Shown here: positions 43,922-55,037 of the stretch, piece after piece | Position numbering within the stretch: the stretch's first letter is position 1 | How the letters are laid out: each line of letters opens with the position of its first letter | Assembly: GCF_024704725.1 (NCBI RefSeq) | Contig: NZ_JALIQS010000001.1 | Location: 186,001-250,000 of the forward strand | DNA from: Shinella sp. CPCC 101442 | GTDB lineage: Bacteria; Pseudomonadota; Alphaproteobacteria; Rhizobiales; Rhizobiaceae | Length of the DNA: 64,000 nucleotides | Reading direction: 5' to 3' | Program-made: the position numbers and the translations under genes | Notes under the pieces: generated by a model | What the model was told of the DNA's origin: nothing | Databases searched by the model: none | The model's input: only the letters and a program-made list of their open reading frames with translations

Positions 43922-45622
43922 TTAGAGAAAGGCGTCGATCGTCCCGGCGATGAGGGAGAGCGAGACGGCGCCGGCATCGGGATGGCCGATACTGCGCTCG
44001 GCGAGCGGTCGCGCGCGGCCAAGCCGTGGCGCGAGCGGAGCGGTCGCTTCCGCCGCCGCCTTGCAGGTGACACTCGCCTTCCGCCACGCCTCCTTCAGGG
44101 AAAGACCATCGGCCTTTGCCGTTTCAAGCGTGGCGACGAAGGGCACGAAGGCATCGACCAACGTCTTGTCTCCGGGCCTTGCGCCGCCGAGGCGCATGAC
44201 GTCGTCAAGCGCGATGCCGGCACCGCGCACCACGTCGGCCCCCTCGATGGCTTTCTCATCGGAAAAGGCGGAACTCCAGGAGCGCAGCAGCAGACCCCAG
44301 ATCGCGCCGGAGGTGCCGCCCGCCCGGTCCGCCCAGGCGTCGCCGGCAACACCAAGCGCACTCTTCGCGCCGGCACCGGCCGCCACGGCCTGCCGGATCG
44401 CATCACGGGCGGCAGTTGCGCCGCGACGCATGCCCTGGCCGTGATCGCCATCGCCGGCAAAGGCATCGATCCGCCCCAGTTCGGCTTCCGCTTCCTGAAG
44501 CGCCGACACCATGGCATCAAGAATGCCGGCAAGGCAGCGGGCACTTTCCTGCGAAGCCGACGATGCCGGGCCGAAGACCGGTGTCTCGTCCTCGGCATTC
44601 GCCTTGAATGCGGCCGGCTCCGTCCGGAACACTTCGCCTCGACGGAAGACCGGCGTGTCGCATGGTGCCAGCCAGTAGCGCTCCAGTTCCTCGTCCAGCC
44701 ACAGCACGGTCAGCGAGCAGCCCTGCATGTCGAGGCTGGTGACATATTCGCCGACTTCGGGCGAAACGAGATCGACGCCGGAGGCGGCCAGCAGCGGTTC
44801 CACCGCATTCCACAACACGAAGAGCTCTTCGTATTTGGTGGCGCCGAGACCATTGAGCAGAACGGCGGCGCGGCGCGCACCGGTCGGGCGCTCGGCCAGA
44901 ACGGTATCGACCAGCAGCCTTGCGAGCGCGTTTGCAGGCACGATCTCCGTGTCCCGGATGCCGGGCTCGCCATGAATGCCCAGGCCCAGCGCCATCATGC
45001 CCTTCGGCACGGTAAACAGCGGCTCCTTGCTCCCCGGAAGCGTACAGCCGCCGAAGGCGACACCAAAAGAAAAGGTGCGAGCGTTGGCAAGCCGCGTCAC
45101 GCGCTCGACCTCGTCGATTGCAAGCCCGGCCTCTGCCGCTGCGCCCGCGACCTTGAAGACGACGAAATCGCCCGCAATCCCGCGCCGCCGCAGATGTTGC
45201 TCCGCCGGGGCGCTGGCGACGTCATCCGTGACGGTGACGATACGCACATCGATCCCCTCGGCGCGCAGGCGTTCAGCCGCGACGCCGAAATTGAGAACGT
45301 CACCGGCATAATTGCCGAAACCGAGGAGGATACCGCCGCCATGGTCCGCATTGCGGCAGACGCGCGCAACCGCCGCCGTGGATGGCGAGGCAAAAATCTC
45401 TCCGGCCACCGCCGCATCCGCCATGCCCGGCCCGACATAACCGGCAAAGGCCGGGTAGTGGCCGGAACCACCACCGACAATGACCGAGACCTTGCCCAGC
45501 GGCACCGCCGTCGCGCGGACGACCCCGCCCTTCACTAGCCGGACATAGCGCCCATAGACGCGGGAAAAGCCCGCAAGCGCGGATGAGGCAAAGGCTTCGG
45601 GGTCGTCGACGATCTTGGTCAC
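43922..45622 (-). CDS. Dihydroxyacetone kinase family protein (DhaK-DhaL fusion), possible L-erythrulose kinase
   Basis: A 566-residue ATP-dependent ketose kinase joining DhaK and DhaL domains. DhaK part (about 1-330): GGGSGHYPAFAGYVG (about 50-64), and the His that binds the ketose covalently in LGLGIHGEPG (about His217). DhaL part (about 365-566): metal/ATP motif AGDGDHGQGMRRGA. In C4 pathways the same family supplies L-erythrulose 1-kinase (LerK) and D-erythrulose 4-kinase. Start is GTG 45622 with an AGGAG site; the frame upstream lacks support. Last gene of a DeoR-FGGY-dehydrogenase-kinase module. Confidence 0.82.
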   Translation of the reverse strand: MTKIVDDPEAFASSALAGFSRVYGRYVRLVKGGVVRATAVPLGKVSVIVGGGSGHYPAFAGYVGPGMADAAVAGEIFASPSTAAVARVCRNADHGGGILLGFGNYAGDVLNFGVAAERLRAEGIDVRIVTVTDDVASAPAEQHLRRRGIAGDFVVFKVAGAAAEAGLAIDEVERVTRLANARTFSFGVAFGGCTLPGSKEPLFTVPKGMMALGLGIHGEPGIRDTEIVPANALARLLVDTVLAERPTGARRAAVLLNGLGATKYEELFVLWNAVEPLLAASGVDLVSPEVGEYVTSLDMQGCSLTVLWLDEELERYWLAPCDTPVFRRGEVFRTEPAAFKANAEDETPVFGPASSASQESARCLAGILDAMVSALQEAEAELGRIDAFAGDGDHGQGMRRGATAARDAIRQAVAAGAGAKSALGVAGDAWADRAGGTSGAIWGLLLRSWSSAFSDEKAIEGADVVRGAGIALDDVMRLGGARPGDKTLVDAFVPFVATLETAKADGLSLKEAWRKASVTCKAAAEATAPLAPRLGRARPLAERSIGHPDAGAVSLSLIAGTIDAFL

Positions 45623-45712
45623 GGGCGTCTCCTGCGGGCAATCATGCCGCGAAGATGCAACATGGATCGAGCGGAGAAAAGGGCAAAGAAACAACCGACG
45701 GTCTAAGACACG

Positions 45713-47386
45713 TCAAAGGCTTACGCGGTTGAAGGCCCTCAACTGCTCGGCAATAGCCGCAACCTCCGAGGCGCGGCGGCTCTCGTCCCAACCGAGTGCC
45801 GCCGCGGCAATATCGGCCAGTTCGTCCAGTCCCTGCGCCGTTACCTTGCCCTCAATCGCGAGTGTCGTGCGGCGCATGACGATATCGGCGAGATGTTCGA
45901 TCATTTCGTTTTGCGCGATCCAGCCGATCTCTGCGCGGCCGTAACCTTCGACATGGGCAAGCGGCGCGTCACCGGCTTGCGCGATATGGGCAAGGATGGC
46001 GTCCGCCGTCGTTCCGTAGCACGACAGGAGGGCCTCGATGCGCGCAGCCGGCAGGCCGCTTCTTGCGGCGCGTTCGGAAATCCAGGCGCGGCGTGCCGTC
46101 TCGTCCACCGGAAAAGCTCGCCCGCCACCGATCGGCAGCATCTGCGTGCTGGTCTTGCGGCTACGCCCCATGCGGGCAAGGATCGTATCCGCCACCTCCT
46201 CGGCAAAACCGCGAAAGGTCGTCCACTTGCCGCCGACGAGCGAGATGACGGGGAACGGCCGGCCATCAGCCGGTTCCGCCACGGGCGCCGAATGGTCGCG
46301 ACTGATCAGGCCGGGATTGTTGGCGTCCGAAGCCGGGAGCGGACGGATGCCGCTATAGGCATAGACAATCTGGTCGCGGCCGAAGCGCAACTTTGGCAAC
46401 AATGAGCCGAGACTTGCGAGGAAGTAGTCGATTTCGTCTTCCTCGCAGCGCACCGTCTCCGGGTTGTCGGCCTTGATGTCGGTCGAGCCGACGAGGGCTA
46501 GGCCCAGGAAATCGTAGACGAGGCAGATGCGGCCATCGTCCGCCTCGAAATAGATCATGCGGCCTTTCAGGCTTTTCACCAGTTCGGGATGCTTCAGCAG
46601 GATATGCGAGCCCTTCGTGCCGCCTATCAGCTTGCCCGAAATGCCGAGCGTCGCGTTGACGTGGTCGATCCATGGCCCGGCCCCGTTGACCACGATGCCG
46701 GCGCGAACCAGTCGCTCGCCGCCGCGGGGATCTTTTAGCCGCAGCACGCCATCGTGCTGTCCGAGCAACGTCGTGTCATTCATCGCGCCCGACATCGGGC
46801 TCGCGTCGAGACCGTCGCGCACCACTTCCCAGACCAGCCGTTCCGGCCGGCTGATCTTGGCATCATAGTAGATACCGCCGGCAACGATGCGCGGCGTGAT
46901 CTCCGGCATCTCCTCAAGCGCCTTGCGGCGGAAGAAGAACTGATGCTTCGGCATGACGCGATGGCGCGCGCCGTAGAGATCGTAGAGCGCAAGGCCGATC
47001 TTGATGAGCACCGCACCGCGGCTGCGTGGCGCGGTCGTCGAGCCGAGCAGCGTGCGGAGCGCCGCAAAGGCTCCCTTCATCAGCGAAAACGATGGAATGA
47101 ACGTCGGCAGCGGCTCGACGCAATGCGGCGCGTTGCGCAGCAGGAGATTGCGCTCCAGCGTCGACTGCGCAACGAGGCCGAGTTCGCCCGTCTCCAAGTA
47201 TTTGATGCCGCCATGGATGAGGCGGGAGGGGGCTGAACTGGTGCCGGAGCCGAAGTCGGCCTTATCGACAACAAGGCATTTCAGGCCCTGGAGGCAGAGG
47301 TCCCGGAAAAGCCCTGCTCCGTTGATGCCCGCTCCGAGGATGATGACGTCGAAGGTCTCGACCGGGCCGGCTGTTGTGTCCGTCAT
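45713..47386 (-). CDS. FAD-dependent glycerol-3-phosphate dehydrogenase family protein (GlpD/EryB paralogue)
   Basis: A 557-residue DAO-family flavoprotein with FAD motif IILGAGINGAGLFRDLCLQG (about 14-33) and GlpD hallmarks GTSSAPSRLIHGGIKYLETGE (split here as GTSSAPSRLIHGG and IKYLETGE, about 48-68) and SLVGGKWTTFRGFAEEVAD. It would oxidise a polyol phosphate to a ketose phosphate, passing electrons to the quinone pool. Clearly different from EryB (56639-58150), so a different polyol phosphate is likely. Starts 18 bp after the FGGY kinase gene, with AGGAA before the ATG. Confidence 0.85.
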   Translation of the reverse strand: MTDTTAGPVETFDVIILGAGINGAGLFRDLCLQGLKCLVVDKADFGSGTSSAPSRLIHGGIKYLETGELGLVAQSTLERNLLLRNAPHCVEPLPTFIPSFSLMKGAFAALRTLLGSTTAPRSRGAVLIKIGLALYDLYGARHRVMPKHQFFFRRKALEEMPEITPRIVAGGIYYDAKISRPERLVWEVVRDGLDASPMSGAMNDTTLLGQHDGVLRLKDPRGGERLVRAGIVVNGAGPWIDHVNATLGISGKLIGGTKGSHILLKHPELVKSLKGRMIYFEADDGRICLVYDFLGLALVGSTDIKADNPETVRCEEDEIDYFLASLGSLLPKLRFGRDQIVYAYSGIRPLPASDANNPGLISRDHSAPVAEPADGRPFPVISLVGGKWTTFRGFAEEVADTILARMGRSRKTSTQMLPIGGGRAFPVDETARRAWISERAARSGLPAARIEALLSCYGTTADAILAHIAQAGDAPLAHVEGYGRAEIGWIAQNEMIEHLADIVMRRTTLAIEGKVTAQGLDELADIAAAALGWDESRRASEVAAIAEQLRAFNRVSL

Positions 47387-47404
47387 GATGGGGATTCCTG
47401 TTGT

Positions 47405-48919
47405 CTACGCGCCGAGACGCCGGAGGGTCGGCCAGAGCGGCTTCATGGCCTCGGCGAGATCGAGGAAGACCCGATACTTCTCGTCATAGGCGCGCTGCCG
47501 GTCGGGATCCGGCTGATACGTCGTCTCGATCGACGCAAGGTCGCGTGGATCGGCGGTGGGCGAGGCAAAGAGCCCGGCACCCGCGCCTGCACAAAGCGCA
47601 GCTCCCCATGCGGCCGCCTCTTCCGTACGCGTCGCCGTGACCGGCAGGCCGAGGATATCGGCAAAGAGACCCGCCATGGCGGGATTGCGCGAGATACCAC
47701 CGGTGAGGCGTGCAGATGTCGGCGCAAAACCATCGCGCAGCGCTTCGACATGGACGCGATGGTTGAACGCGATGCCCTCCAGCACGGCGCGCACCAGATC
47801 ACCCCGGTCATGCCAGGCATTCAGCCCGTAGAAGCCGGCGCTCGACGCACCGCCGAAGGGCGAGCCGAAAAGATAGGGATGGAAGAAGGCACTCGACGGG
47901 CGCCGGCGTGCGACCTCGAATTCCTTGCCGAGGATCGCGTGGATGCTCTCGCCTGACGCCTCGGCCTGCCGTGCATCGCCGGCGCAGAACTGCTCGATGA
48001 ACCAATCGTAGTTGGCGGTAGAGGCGGGCGAGATGGACATGTTGTTCCATTCGCCCGGCAGAATGCCGTTGCGGCAGAACCAGCGAGCATCGACCTTCGG
48101 CGCCGGCGACACCGTCTCGTTGATCGAATAGGTGCCGGCGATGACGGCGACGACGCCCTCGCCATAACCGCCCATGCCGAGCGCAGACGCCGTGACATCA
48201 TGCAGGCCCGCCATGACCGGCGTACCGGCGACGAGACCGGTCTGCCGCGCCGTCTCGGCCGTCACGCCGCCGACGACCTCGGTAGAGCCCGCCATCGACG
48301 GCTGCCGGCCGGAAAGGCGATCCAGCCCGAAGAGGCGGAAGGCGTCGTCGGCATAGTCCTGCGTCTGCACATTGGTGAAGGAGGTGCTCGCCTCGGTGCG
48401 GTCCGTGCCGATCGTGCCGCACAGGCAGAACCGCAACCAGTCCTTCGCCGCGATGAAATGGGCGATACGGGCGTAGCGCTCCAGCTCATGCTCGCGAATC
48501 CAGCGGAGAATGGCGGAGGGTGCGGAGGCATGCGGCTTCTGCCCCGTGAGTGCCAACGACTGTTCGCCGACCTCGCCCTCGTTCCACGCATCGGCAATCG
48601 CACCGGCGCGCGTATCGAGCGAGACGATGGCATTGCCGAGAGGCTTCTTGTCGTCATCCAGCAGATAGATACCGTCGCCATGCGCCGTTGCGGCAATCGC
48701 AACGATATCGGAGGCCGGACGACCGCAGGCGGCGACCGCCTCGCGTATGGCATCCGCCGTTGCCGTCCACAGCCCATCCATGTCGCGCTCGACATGCTGC
48801 GGCGCGGGGATCAGCTGCGGAACGCGGCGACGGGCGATGGCGAGCACCGTTCCGTCCGCGTCGAAAATAACAGCCTTGGTGACCGTCAGGCCGCTGTCTA
48901 TACCCATGATGCAGGGCAT
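47405..48919 (-). CDS. FGGY-family carbohydrate kinase (second polyol/ketose kinase)
   Basis: A 504-residue FGGY kinase: N-terminal ATP/sugar-binding MGIDSGLTVTKAVIFDADG (about 5-23), the FGGY-type AGLHDVTASALGMGG region (about 236-250) and C-terminal LTGGISRNPAMAGLFADILG (about 396-415) with adenosine-binding residues. The start MPCIMGIDSG has a GGAGAG ribosome site; upstream ATG/ATT starts lack one. It would phosphorylate a polyol or ketose that its neighbour then oxidises. Related to L-xylulose and erythritol kinases, but the substrate cannot be fixed from sequence. Confidence 0.85.
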   Translation of the reverse strand: MPCIMGIDSGLTVTKAVIFDADGTVLAIARRRVPQLIPAPQHVERDMDGLWTATADAIREAVAACGRPASDIVAIAATAHGDGIYLLDDDKKPLGNAIVSLDTRAGAIADAWNEGEVGEQSLALTGQKPHASAPSAILRWIREHELERYARIAHFIAAKDWLRFCLCGTIGTDRTEASTSFTNVQTQDYADDAFRLFGLDRLSGRQPSMAGSTEVVGGVTAETARQTGLVAGTPVMAGLHDVTASALGMGGYGEGVVAVIAGTYSINETVSPAPKVDARWFCRNGILPGEWNNMSISPASTANYDWFIEQFCAGDARQAEASGESIHAILGKEFEVARRRPSSAFFHPYLFGSPFGGASSAGFYGLNAWHDRGDLVRAVLEGIAFNHRVHVEALRDGFAPTSARLTGGISRNPAMAGLFADILGLPVTATRTEEAAAWGAALCAGAGAGLFASPTADPRDLASIETTYQPDPDRQRAYDEKYRVFLDLAEAMKPLWPTLRRLGA

Positions 48920-48987
48920 CGCTCTCTCCATTCTCAAACGAAGGAAGAACGGCACACGGCATCAGGATATCCGCGACAGCGGAAACC

Positions 48988-49842
48988 TCAGCCGGCCCGT
49001 TCCCCGTCCGCCACAATGACGTTGATCCCCTTCGAGCGCATGCGCGACAGGTGGGAGATCGGGATATCTTCGTCGACGATCACGGCGTCGAATTCTTCAA
49101 GCGTCGCGAAGTGGTGCAACGCGCGCCGCTCGAACTTGGTGTGATCCGCCAGAAGCACGCGCCGGGCGGAGCTTTCGAACATCGCGCGCTTCGTCGCGAC
49201 GGTTTCCGGCGACTGGTGGTAGACCACGTCGTCGACGATGGCCGAGAGCGACATGAACACGGTGTCGGCGCGCAGCCGGCGGATTTCGTTGGTGGTGATA
49301 TGCCCCATGAAGGCATTGCACCAATGGTAGAACTGGCCCCCGAGACAGATGAGGTTGAGATCGCTCACCTCCTTCAGCTCGTTGATGAGAACGAGCGAAT
49401 TGGTGATGACCGTCAGCGGCACCTTGGCCGGCAGAAACCGCGTCATCTCATGCACGGTCGTGGCATCGTCCATGAAGATCGCCTGCCCCGGCTCGACGAA
49501 CTGCATCGCCGCCTTCGCGATCGCCTTCTTCTCCTTCGCCTGCTTTGTGGCGCGGTAGGCATCGGAGGATTCGATGAGGCTGGTGGGTGCGGCCGAAACG
49601 ATGCCGCGCGTCTTGCGGAAGAGCCCCCGGCTCACGAGGTCGTCGACATCGCGGTGCGCCGTCATCAGGCTGATGCCGAAGCGCTCGGTCAGGTCCTCGA
49701 TGCGGATGGAGCCTTCGGCGATGACCGTCTCGGCGATCATCTGACGCCGCACGAGCTGGCGCGCGTGCCGGCTGTCGCTCGGCAACTCTTCCGACAGCAA
49801 ATCCTTGACGTCGACTTTCTTGTTCACGGGAGATCCTGCCAT
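48988..49842 (-). CDS. DeoR-family transcriptional regulator
   Basis: A 284-residue DeoR-type sugar regulator. The N-terminal helix-turn-helix is at IRIEDLTERFGISLMTAHRDV (about 43-62), and the C-terminal phosphosugar-binding DeoRC domain carries the typical ATTVHEM, TNSLVLINEL and ADHTKFER stretches. It probably senses a phosphorylated intermediate of the downstream FGGY/GlpD/DhaKL module. ATG 49842 is used; an in-frame GTG at 49827 with an AGGA ribosome site is an equally plausible start. Separated from the upstream binding-protein gene by a terminator-like hairpin. Confidence 0.85.
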   Translation of the reverse strand: MAGSPVNKKVDVKDLLSEELPSDSRHARQLVRRQMIAETVIAEGSIRIEDLTERFGISLMTAHRDVDDLVSRGLFRKTRGIVSAAPTSLIESSDAYRATKQAKEKKAIAKAAMQFVEPGQAIFMDDATTVHEMTRFLPAKVPLTVITNSLVLINELKEVSDLNLICLGGQFYHWCNAFMGHITTNEIRRLRADTVFMSLSAIVDDVVYHQSPETVATKRAMFESSARRVLLADHTKFERRALHHFATLEEFDAVIVDEDIPISHLSRMRSKGINVIVADGERAG

Positions 49843-49926
49843 GCTTCGAGGTGAGAGCTTTCGTATCTCGTATCGGGCGGCAAGGAAAATGCCAAGCTGA
49901 CCCGGGATGCCCCGGGGCATGAGGGT

Positions 49927-49950
49927 GGGAGCGCCCCGAAAGGCGCCCCC
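49927..49950 (-). terminator. GC-rich stem-loop after the erythritol binding-protein gene
   Basis: GGGAGCGCC (49927-49935) faces GGCGCCCCC (49942-49950), with one unpaired base, 9 bp after the binding-protein stop. Divides the ABC importer transcript from the DeoR gene. No U-run. Confidence 0.55.
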
Positions 49951-49958
49951 GATATCGA

Positions 49959-50906
49959 TTACTCGCTCAGAACGAAGGGAGCGGTGTACTTGTCGACATT
50001 GTCCTTGGTGATCAGCAGGCAATCGAACAGCTGCTTTTCGGTGTCGACACCGGTCGAACCGTTCTTGATCACGTTATCGGCCTGCTTGACGGCCGCTTCC
50101 GAGAACACGGCGACCGGCTGAAGGACGGTGTACTGCAGTTCACCGGCCTTGATGGCGGCGACTGCGTCCGGCGAACCGTCGAAACCGCCAACCTTGACCT
50201 GCTCGAGCTTGCCGGCTTCCTTGAGCGCTGCGATAGCACCCAGCGCCATTTCGTCGTTGCCGCTGATCACGCCGATGATGTCGGGGTTTGCCTGAAGCAG
50301 GGACTGCATCTTGGCGTGGCCCTTGGTGCGATCCCAGTCAGCCACTTCCTTGCCGGACTTTTCAAGGTCCGGATACTGCGTCAGCACGGTTTCGTAGCCG
50401 TTCGAACGCGTTGCGGCGTTGTTGTCGGAGGGCGCGCCGAAGAGCTCGACATACTTGCCCTTGTCGCCGACCGCTTCGACCCACTGCTGCGCACCGAGAG
50501 CGGCACCCTGGGCATTGTTCGAAACGAGCTGCGCCTTTGCAAGGCCTTCCTGGTTGATCTCGGCATTGACGAGGATGACCGGGATACCGGCAGCAACGGC
50601 CTTCTTGACCGCACCGACCGAACCGTCGGCATTTGCCGGGTCGAGGATGATAGCGACCGACTTGTTGGTGATGGCGGTGTCTACGAGATTGCTCTCGGTG
50701 TTCGTGTCACCCTTGTGGGCGCCGACATTGGCCGTGTAGCCAAGGCTTTCAGCCGTCTTCTTGGCAACTTCGCCTTCCGTGAACCAGTAGGGGTTCGACG
50801 GATCGTTGACGATGACGGTGATCAGACCTTCGGCCCAGGCAGAGCTGAACAGCAGCGGCATGACGGCAGTTGCTGCGAAGAGTACACGCATACCTTTTTT
50901 GAACAT
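49959..50906 (-). CDS. Erythritol/polyol ABC transporter binding protein (RbsB type)
   Basis: A 315-residue periplasmic binding protein of the ribose-binding family. The start MFKKGMRVLFAAT follows a GGGAGTG ribosome site; the Sec signal ends near AWAEGLIT (about 25). Conserved ligand-loop landmarks are NDPSNPYWF (about 34-42), VNAEINQEG (about 114-122), SGNDEMALGA (about 216-225) and GFDGSPDA (about 242-249). The last gene of the DUF2291-ATPase-permease-binding protein transcript that diverges from eryA, hence probably the erythritol receptor (EryG-like). Confidence 0.85.
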   Translation of the reverse strand: MFKKGMRVLFAATAVMPLLFSSAWAEGLITVIVNDPSNPYWFTEGEVAKKTAESLGYTANVGAHKGDTNTESNLVDTAITNKSVAIILDPANADGSVGAVKKAVAAGIPVILVNAEINQEGLAKAQLVSNNAQGAALGAQQWVEAVGDKGKYVELFGAPSDNNAATRSNGYETVLTQYPDLEKSGKEVADWDRTKGHAKMQSLLQANPDIIGVISGNDEMALGAIAALKEAGKLEQVKVGGFDGSPDAVAAIKAGELQYTVLQPVAVFSEAAVKQADNVIKNGSTGVDTEKQLFDCLLITKDNVDKYTAPFVLSE

Positions 50907-51025
50907 GATCTCACTCCCTTTGTTGAGTTCGTTTACGCCGATTTTCGGCAATACTTTCCGCTGCCGGGCCACTCGGTGGTCCGCCTCTCCCGGCATCGGT
51001 CAGTTGGTGTCGGTCGTCGCTGATC

Positions 51026-52066
51026 TCAGCGGCGGCCGTATTTGACGCTGTTCAGGAGAACGGCGGTAACGATGACGGCGCCGGTGAAAACCGTCTGCCA
51101 GTAGGCCGAGACGCCGATGATCACGAGGCCGTCCGAAAGGAAGCCGATCACGAAGGCGCCGAGCATGGTGCCGATGACCGTGCCACGGCCACCCGTCAGG
51201 GCCGCGCCGCCGATGACGACAGCCGCGATCGCCGTCAGCTCATAGGTGGTGCCGGCGGTCGGGCCTGCGGAGGTCAGCTGCGAGGAAAGAACGAGGCCGG
51301 CGACGGCGGCGCAGATGCCCGAGAGCACATAGACCGTGATCTTCACGCGCTTGACCGGCACACCCGACAGTTCCGCCGCACGCTCGTTGCCACCGGACGA
51401 ATAGAGCCAGCGACCGAAGGCCGTGCGGGCAAGCAGGATGTGGCAGGCGATGGCGAAGACGAAGAGCACGAGGACGCCGATCGGCACGCCGGCAAGACGG
51501 TTGAAGCCGAGCCAGTCGAAACCGGTATTGCCGAGGTCGGGGCGGCCGCCGAGATTGTTGTAGGTGAGACCGTTCGTCATGAGCAGCGCGACGCCGCGGG
51601 CAACGTAGAGCACGCCGAGCGTCGCGACGAAGGCCGGCACCCGGAGATAGGCGATCAGCACGCCGTTCACCGCGCCGACGACGGCACCGAGCAGGCAGGT
51701 CAGCACCACGACAACCCAGACCGAGGGATAGAGGATGATGCCGAGCTGCGGCAGCGTCACGCCCTGCATCAGGAAACCCGCGACGACGCCGGCGAGGCCG
51801 AGCGTGGAACCGACCGAGAGGTCGATGCCGCCATTGAGGATGACCAGCAGCATGCCGATGGCGAGCAGGCCGAAGATGGCGACATGCGAGGCCATGATCA
51901 GGAAGTTGCTGACCGTGAAATAGTTCGGCGACATCAAGGAGAAGACGACGATGATGGCGATCAGCGCGAAGAAGGCGCGCCCCTCGAACAGGAGCTCGAC
52001 GAAGCTCTTCTTGCGTTTGCCGCCGCTTACCGCTGCCTTTGTCTGGATTGCAGGTGTGACTGACAT
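51026..52066 (-). CDS. Erythritol/polyol ABC transporter permease (RbsC type)
   Basis: A 346-residue permease of the ribose/xylose family. The motif GGIDLSVGSTLGLAGV lies at about 78-93 and GGAALTGGRGTVIGTMLGA at about 280-298, with about nine membrane segments. The start MSVTPAIQ is preceded by AGGAG; the frame extends to 52090 without support. EryF-like by position. Thirteen bases separate it from the ATPase gene. Confidence 0.88.
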   Translation of the reverse strand: MSVTPAIQTKAAVSGGKRKKSFVELLFEGRAFFALIAIIVVFSLMSPNYFTVSNFLIMASHVAIFGLLAIGMLLVILNGGIDLSVGSTLGLAGVVAGFLMQGVTLPQLGIILYPSVWVVVVLTCLLGAVVGAVNGVLIAYLRVPAFVATLGVLYVARGVALLMTNGLTYNNLGGRPDLGNTGFDWLGFNRLAGVPIGVLVLFVFAIACHILLARTAFGRWLYSSGGNERAAELSGVPVKRVKITVYVLSGICAAVAGLVLSSQLTSAGPTAGTTYELTAIAAVVIGGAALTGGRGTVIGTMLGAFVIGFLSDGLVIIGVSAYWQTVFTGAVIVTAVLLNSVKYGRR

Positions 52067-52079
52067 GGATTCAGCGCTC

Positions 52080-53617
<1,538 letters not shown>

Positions 53618-53621
<4 letters not shown>

Positions 53622-54268
53622 TGGACGTCGAACCTGACAGGAGTGACGATCCAGCTCTTCGGATTGACGAGCTTGAAGACGCCGATGACGGAAACGGTCT
53701 TGCCGGAGAGCGATGCCGGGTCGAGGTCGCCGAGAACGACCTTCTTGACTTCGTTGTTGATGGCGGAGCCCGCGTCCTGATATTCGATCTGGTTCTTGAA
53801 CTGACCGAATTCGATCTGGCCCGTCGCATCGCGCAGGTCCGTGCCGTTCAACGCCGGGCCGGTCTGGACGCGCAGTGTCAGTTCGGCCGGCAGACCTTCG
53901 ACGGCGATGACGCTGTAATTCGCCTTGCGCTCGCCGATCACACCGGTGAACTTGACCGGAAAGACCGGGCCGGTTGTGGTTTTGACGCCATATTTCTCGC
54001 TTGCCGCCTTCTTGTCGGCAGCAATGGCCTGCGCCAGCTCGACCGCATCGGCCGCGCGCGTCTCGACGCTCTGCTTGATGACGGGGAATTGCTCGGCCCC
54101 GAACGCCACCGGCGAGAATTTCTGGACCTGGACGTCGGCCTCCGAGCCGATCTGCACGATCTTCGTATCGAAGGCCATGGCGCCGACCAGCACGACGGCA
54201 GCGGCTATGCCGATCCAGCGATAGCTGCGTGCAGGCTGGGACGATTTCGGGAGCGTGGCGTCAGTCAT
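53618..54268 (-). CDS. DUF2291 membrane-anchored protein of the erythritol ABC operon
   Basis: A 216-residue DUF2291 protein. Unlike the apiose paralogue it has no lipobox Cys; an uncleaved N-terminal helix WIGIAAAVVLVGAMAF (about 18-33) should anchor it with the body in the periplasm. The family body includes FGQFKNQIEYQDAGSAINNE (about 153-172), aligning with FNEFKNQIEWAQYGKSFNTY of the first copy. First gene of the transport operon, ahead of the ATPase. Function unknown. Confidence 0.8.
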
Positions 54269-55037
54269 GTCAGATGGCCTTGCAGTTGAACGATGGAAGC
54301 GTCAGCGGGCGCGCCGGCGGAGAGCCGGTGGCATCAATCGGCTGAGAAACACATCTATGGCGCCAGGGCCCTGTGTCGATGCCTTCCAAACAGAACATGT
54401 CATGATGTCCTCCCCATGAACGCGCCAGCCAGATCTCCTCACCCGCTTTGCGCTGCAGTGCACACTTTTTCGCAGTTGCGATATATGTGTGTGATATGTC
54501 CCAGTGTATATGTTAATTTAACACAGACTGTCAATCGACGATTTCAGACTGCACCGTTTTGTGATCGCTGCCCAAAACTGGCAGATTACCCATGAACACG
54601 GAATCTACGCGCAACCTCTGTCACCACGGAAGCAGTAGGAAAACAGGCATACAAAAGGTGGAAGTAAGGCTGTTTTTCCTTGAAAAAATCCGTGAAATCG
54701 GAAATTTCAAAGCGGCTGGTGTTATCTATATGCATCAGGATGCGGAGCCATGAGACCATCGAGATGCGCCGCATCTCTTTCACGCCTCACCCAGGCATCA
54801 TACTTGAAAAAAAATTCTTAATAAGAAAAATTTTACGAGACACGTGATAACTTTATGTTATGTTATTTTGCGAGGCACGGGAGATCCGCGTGGAAATTCC
54901 TTGCAGGGTCGTCGAGACCCCGGCCAAGTGGCCATGAGGAGCGCACGCGCTTTCGTGAGACTATCGGGAGGATCGAATGCTTTGTTTCGGGTCAGGCGAA
55001 GCGGCGCGCATTGTCGCGGCCGGCATAGGTGCGCGCC
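54269..55037. promoter_or_regulatory. Long divergent control region between the erythritol importer and eryA
   Basis: 769 bp without a convincing gene and much richer in A+T than its surroundings. It holds the palindrome TGTTAATTTAACA (54511-54523), the palindrome TTCTTAATAAGAA (54815-54827) inside longer A/T arms, a CACGTG word (54841-54846) and two overlapping ATGTTAT words (54855-54866). The last are also found twice before eryR. These are candidate EryD/EryR operators for both divergent operons. Short open frames inside it show no family signature. Confidence 0.55.

Noticed and set aside
43769-45538. Plus-strand open frame of about 589 codons opposite the DhaKL-type kinase
   Set aside because: Runs through the terminator and the opposite strand of a gene with complete DhaK and DhaL motifs; no family resemblance.
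54586-54783. Small minus-strand frame in the long ery control region
   Set aside because: A+T-rich, no recognisable domain and no convincing ribosome site; more likely regulatory DNA.
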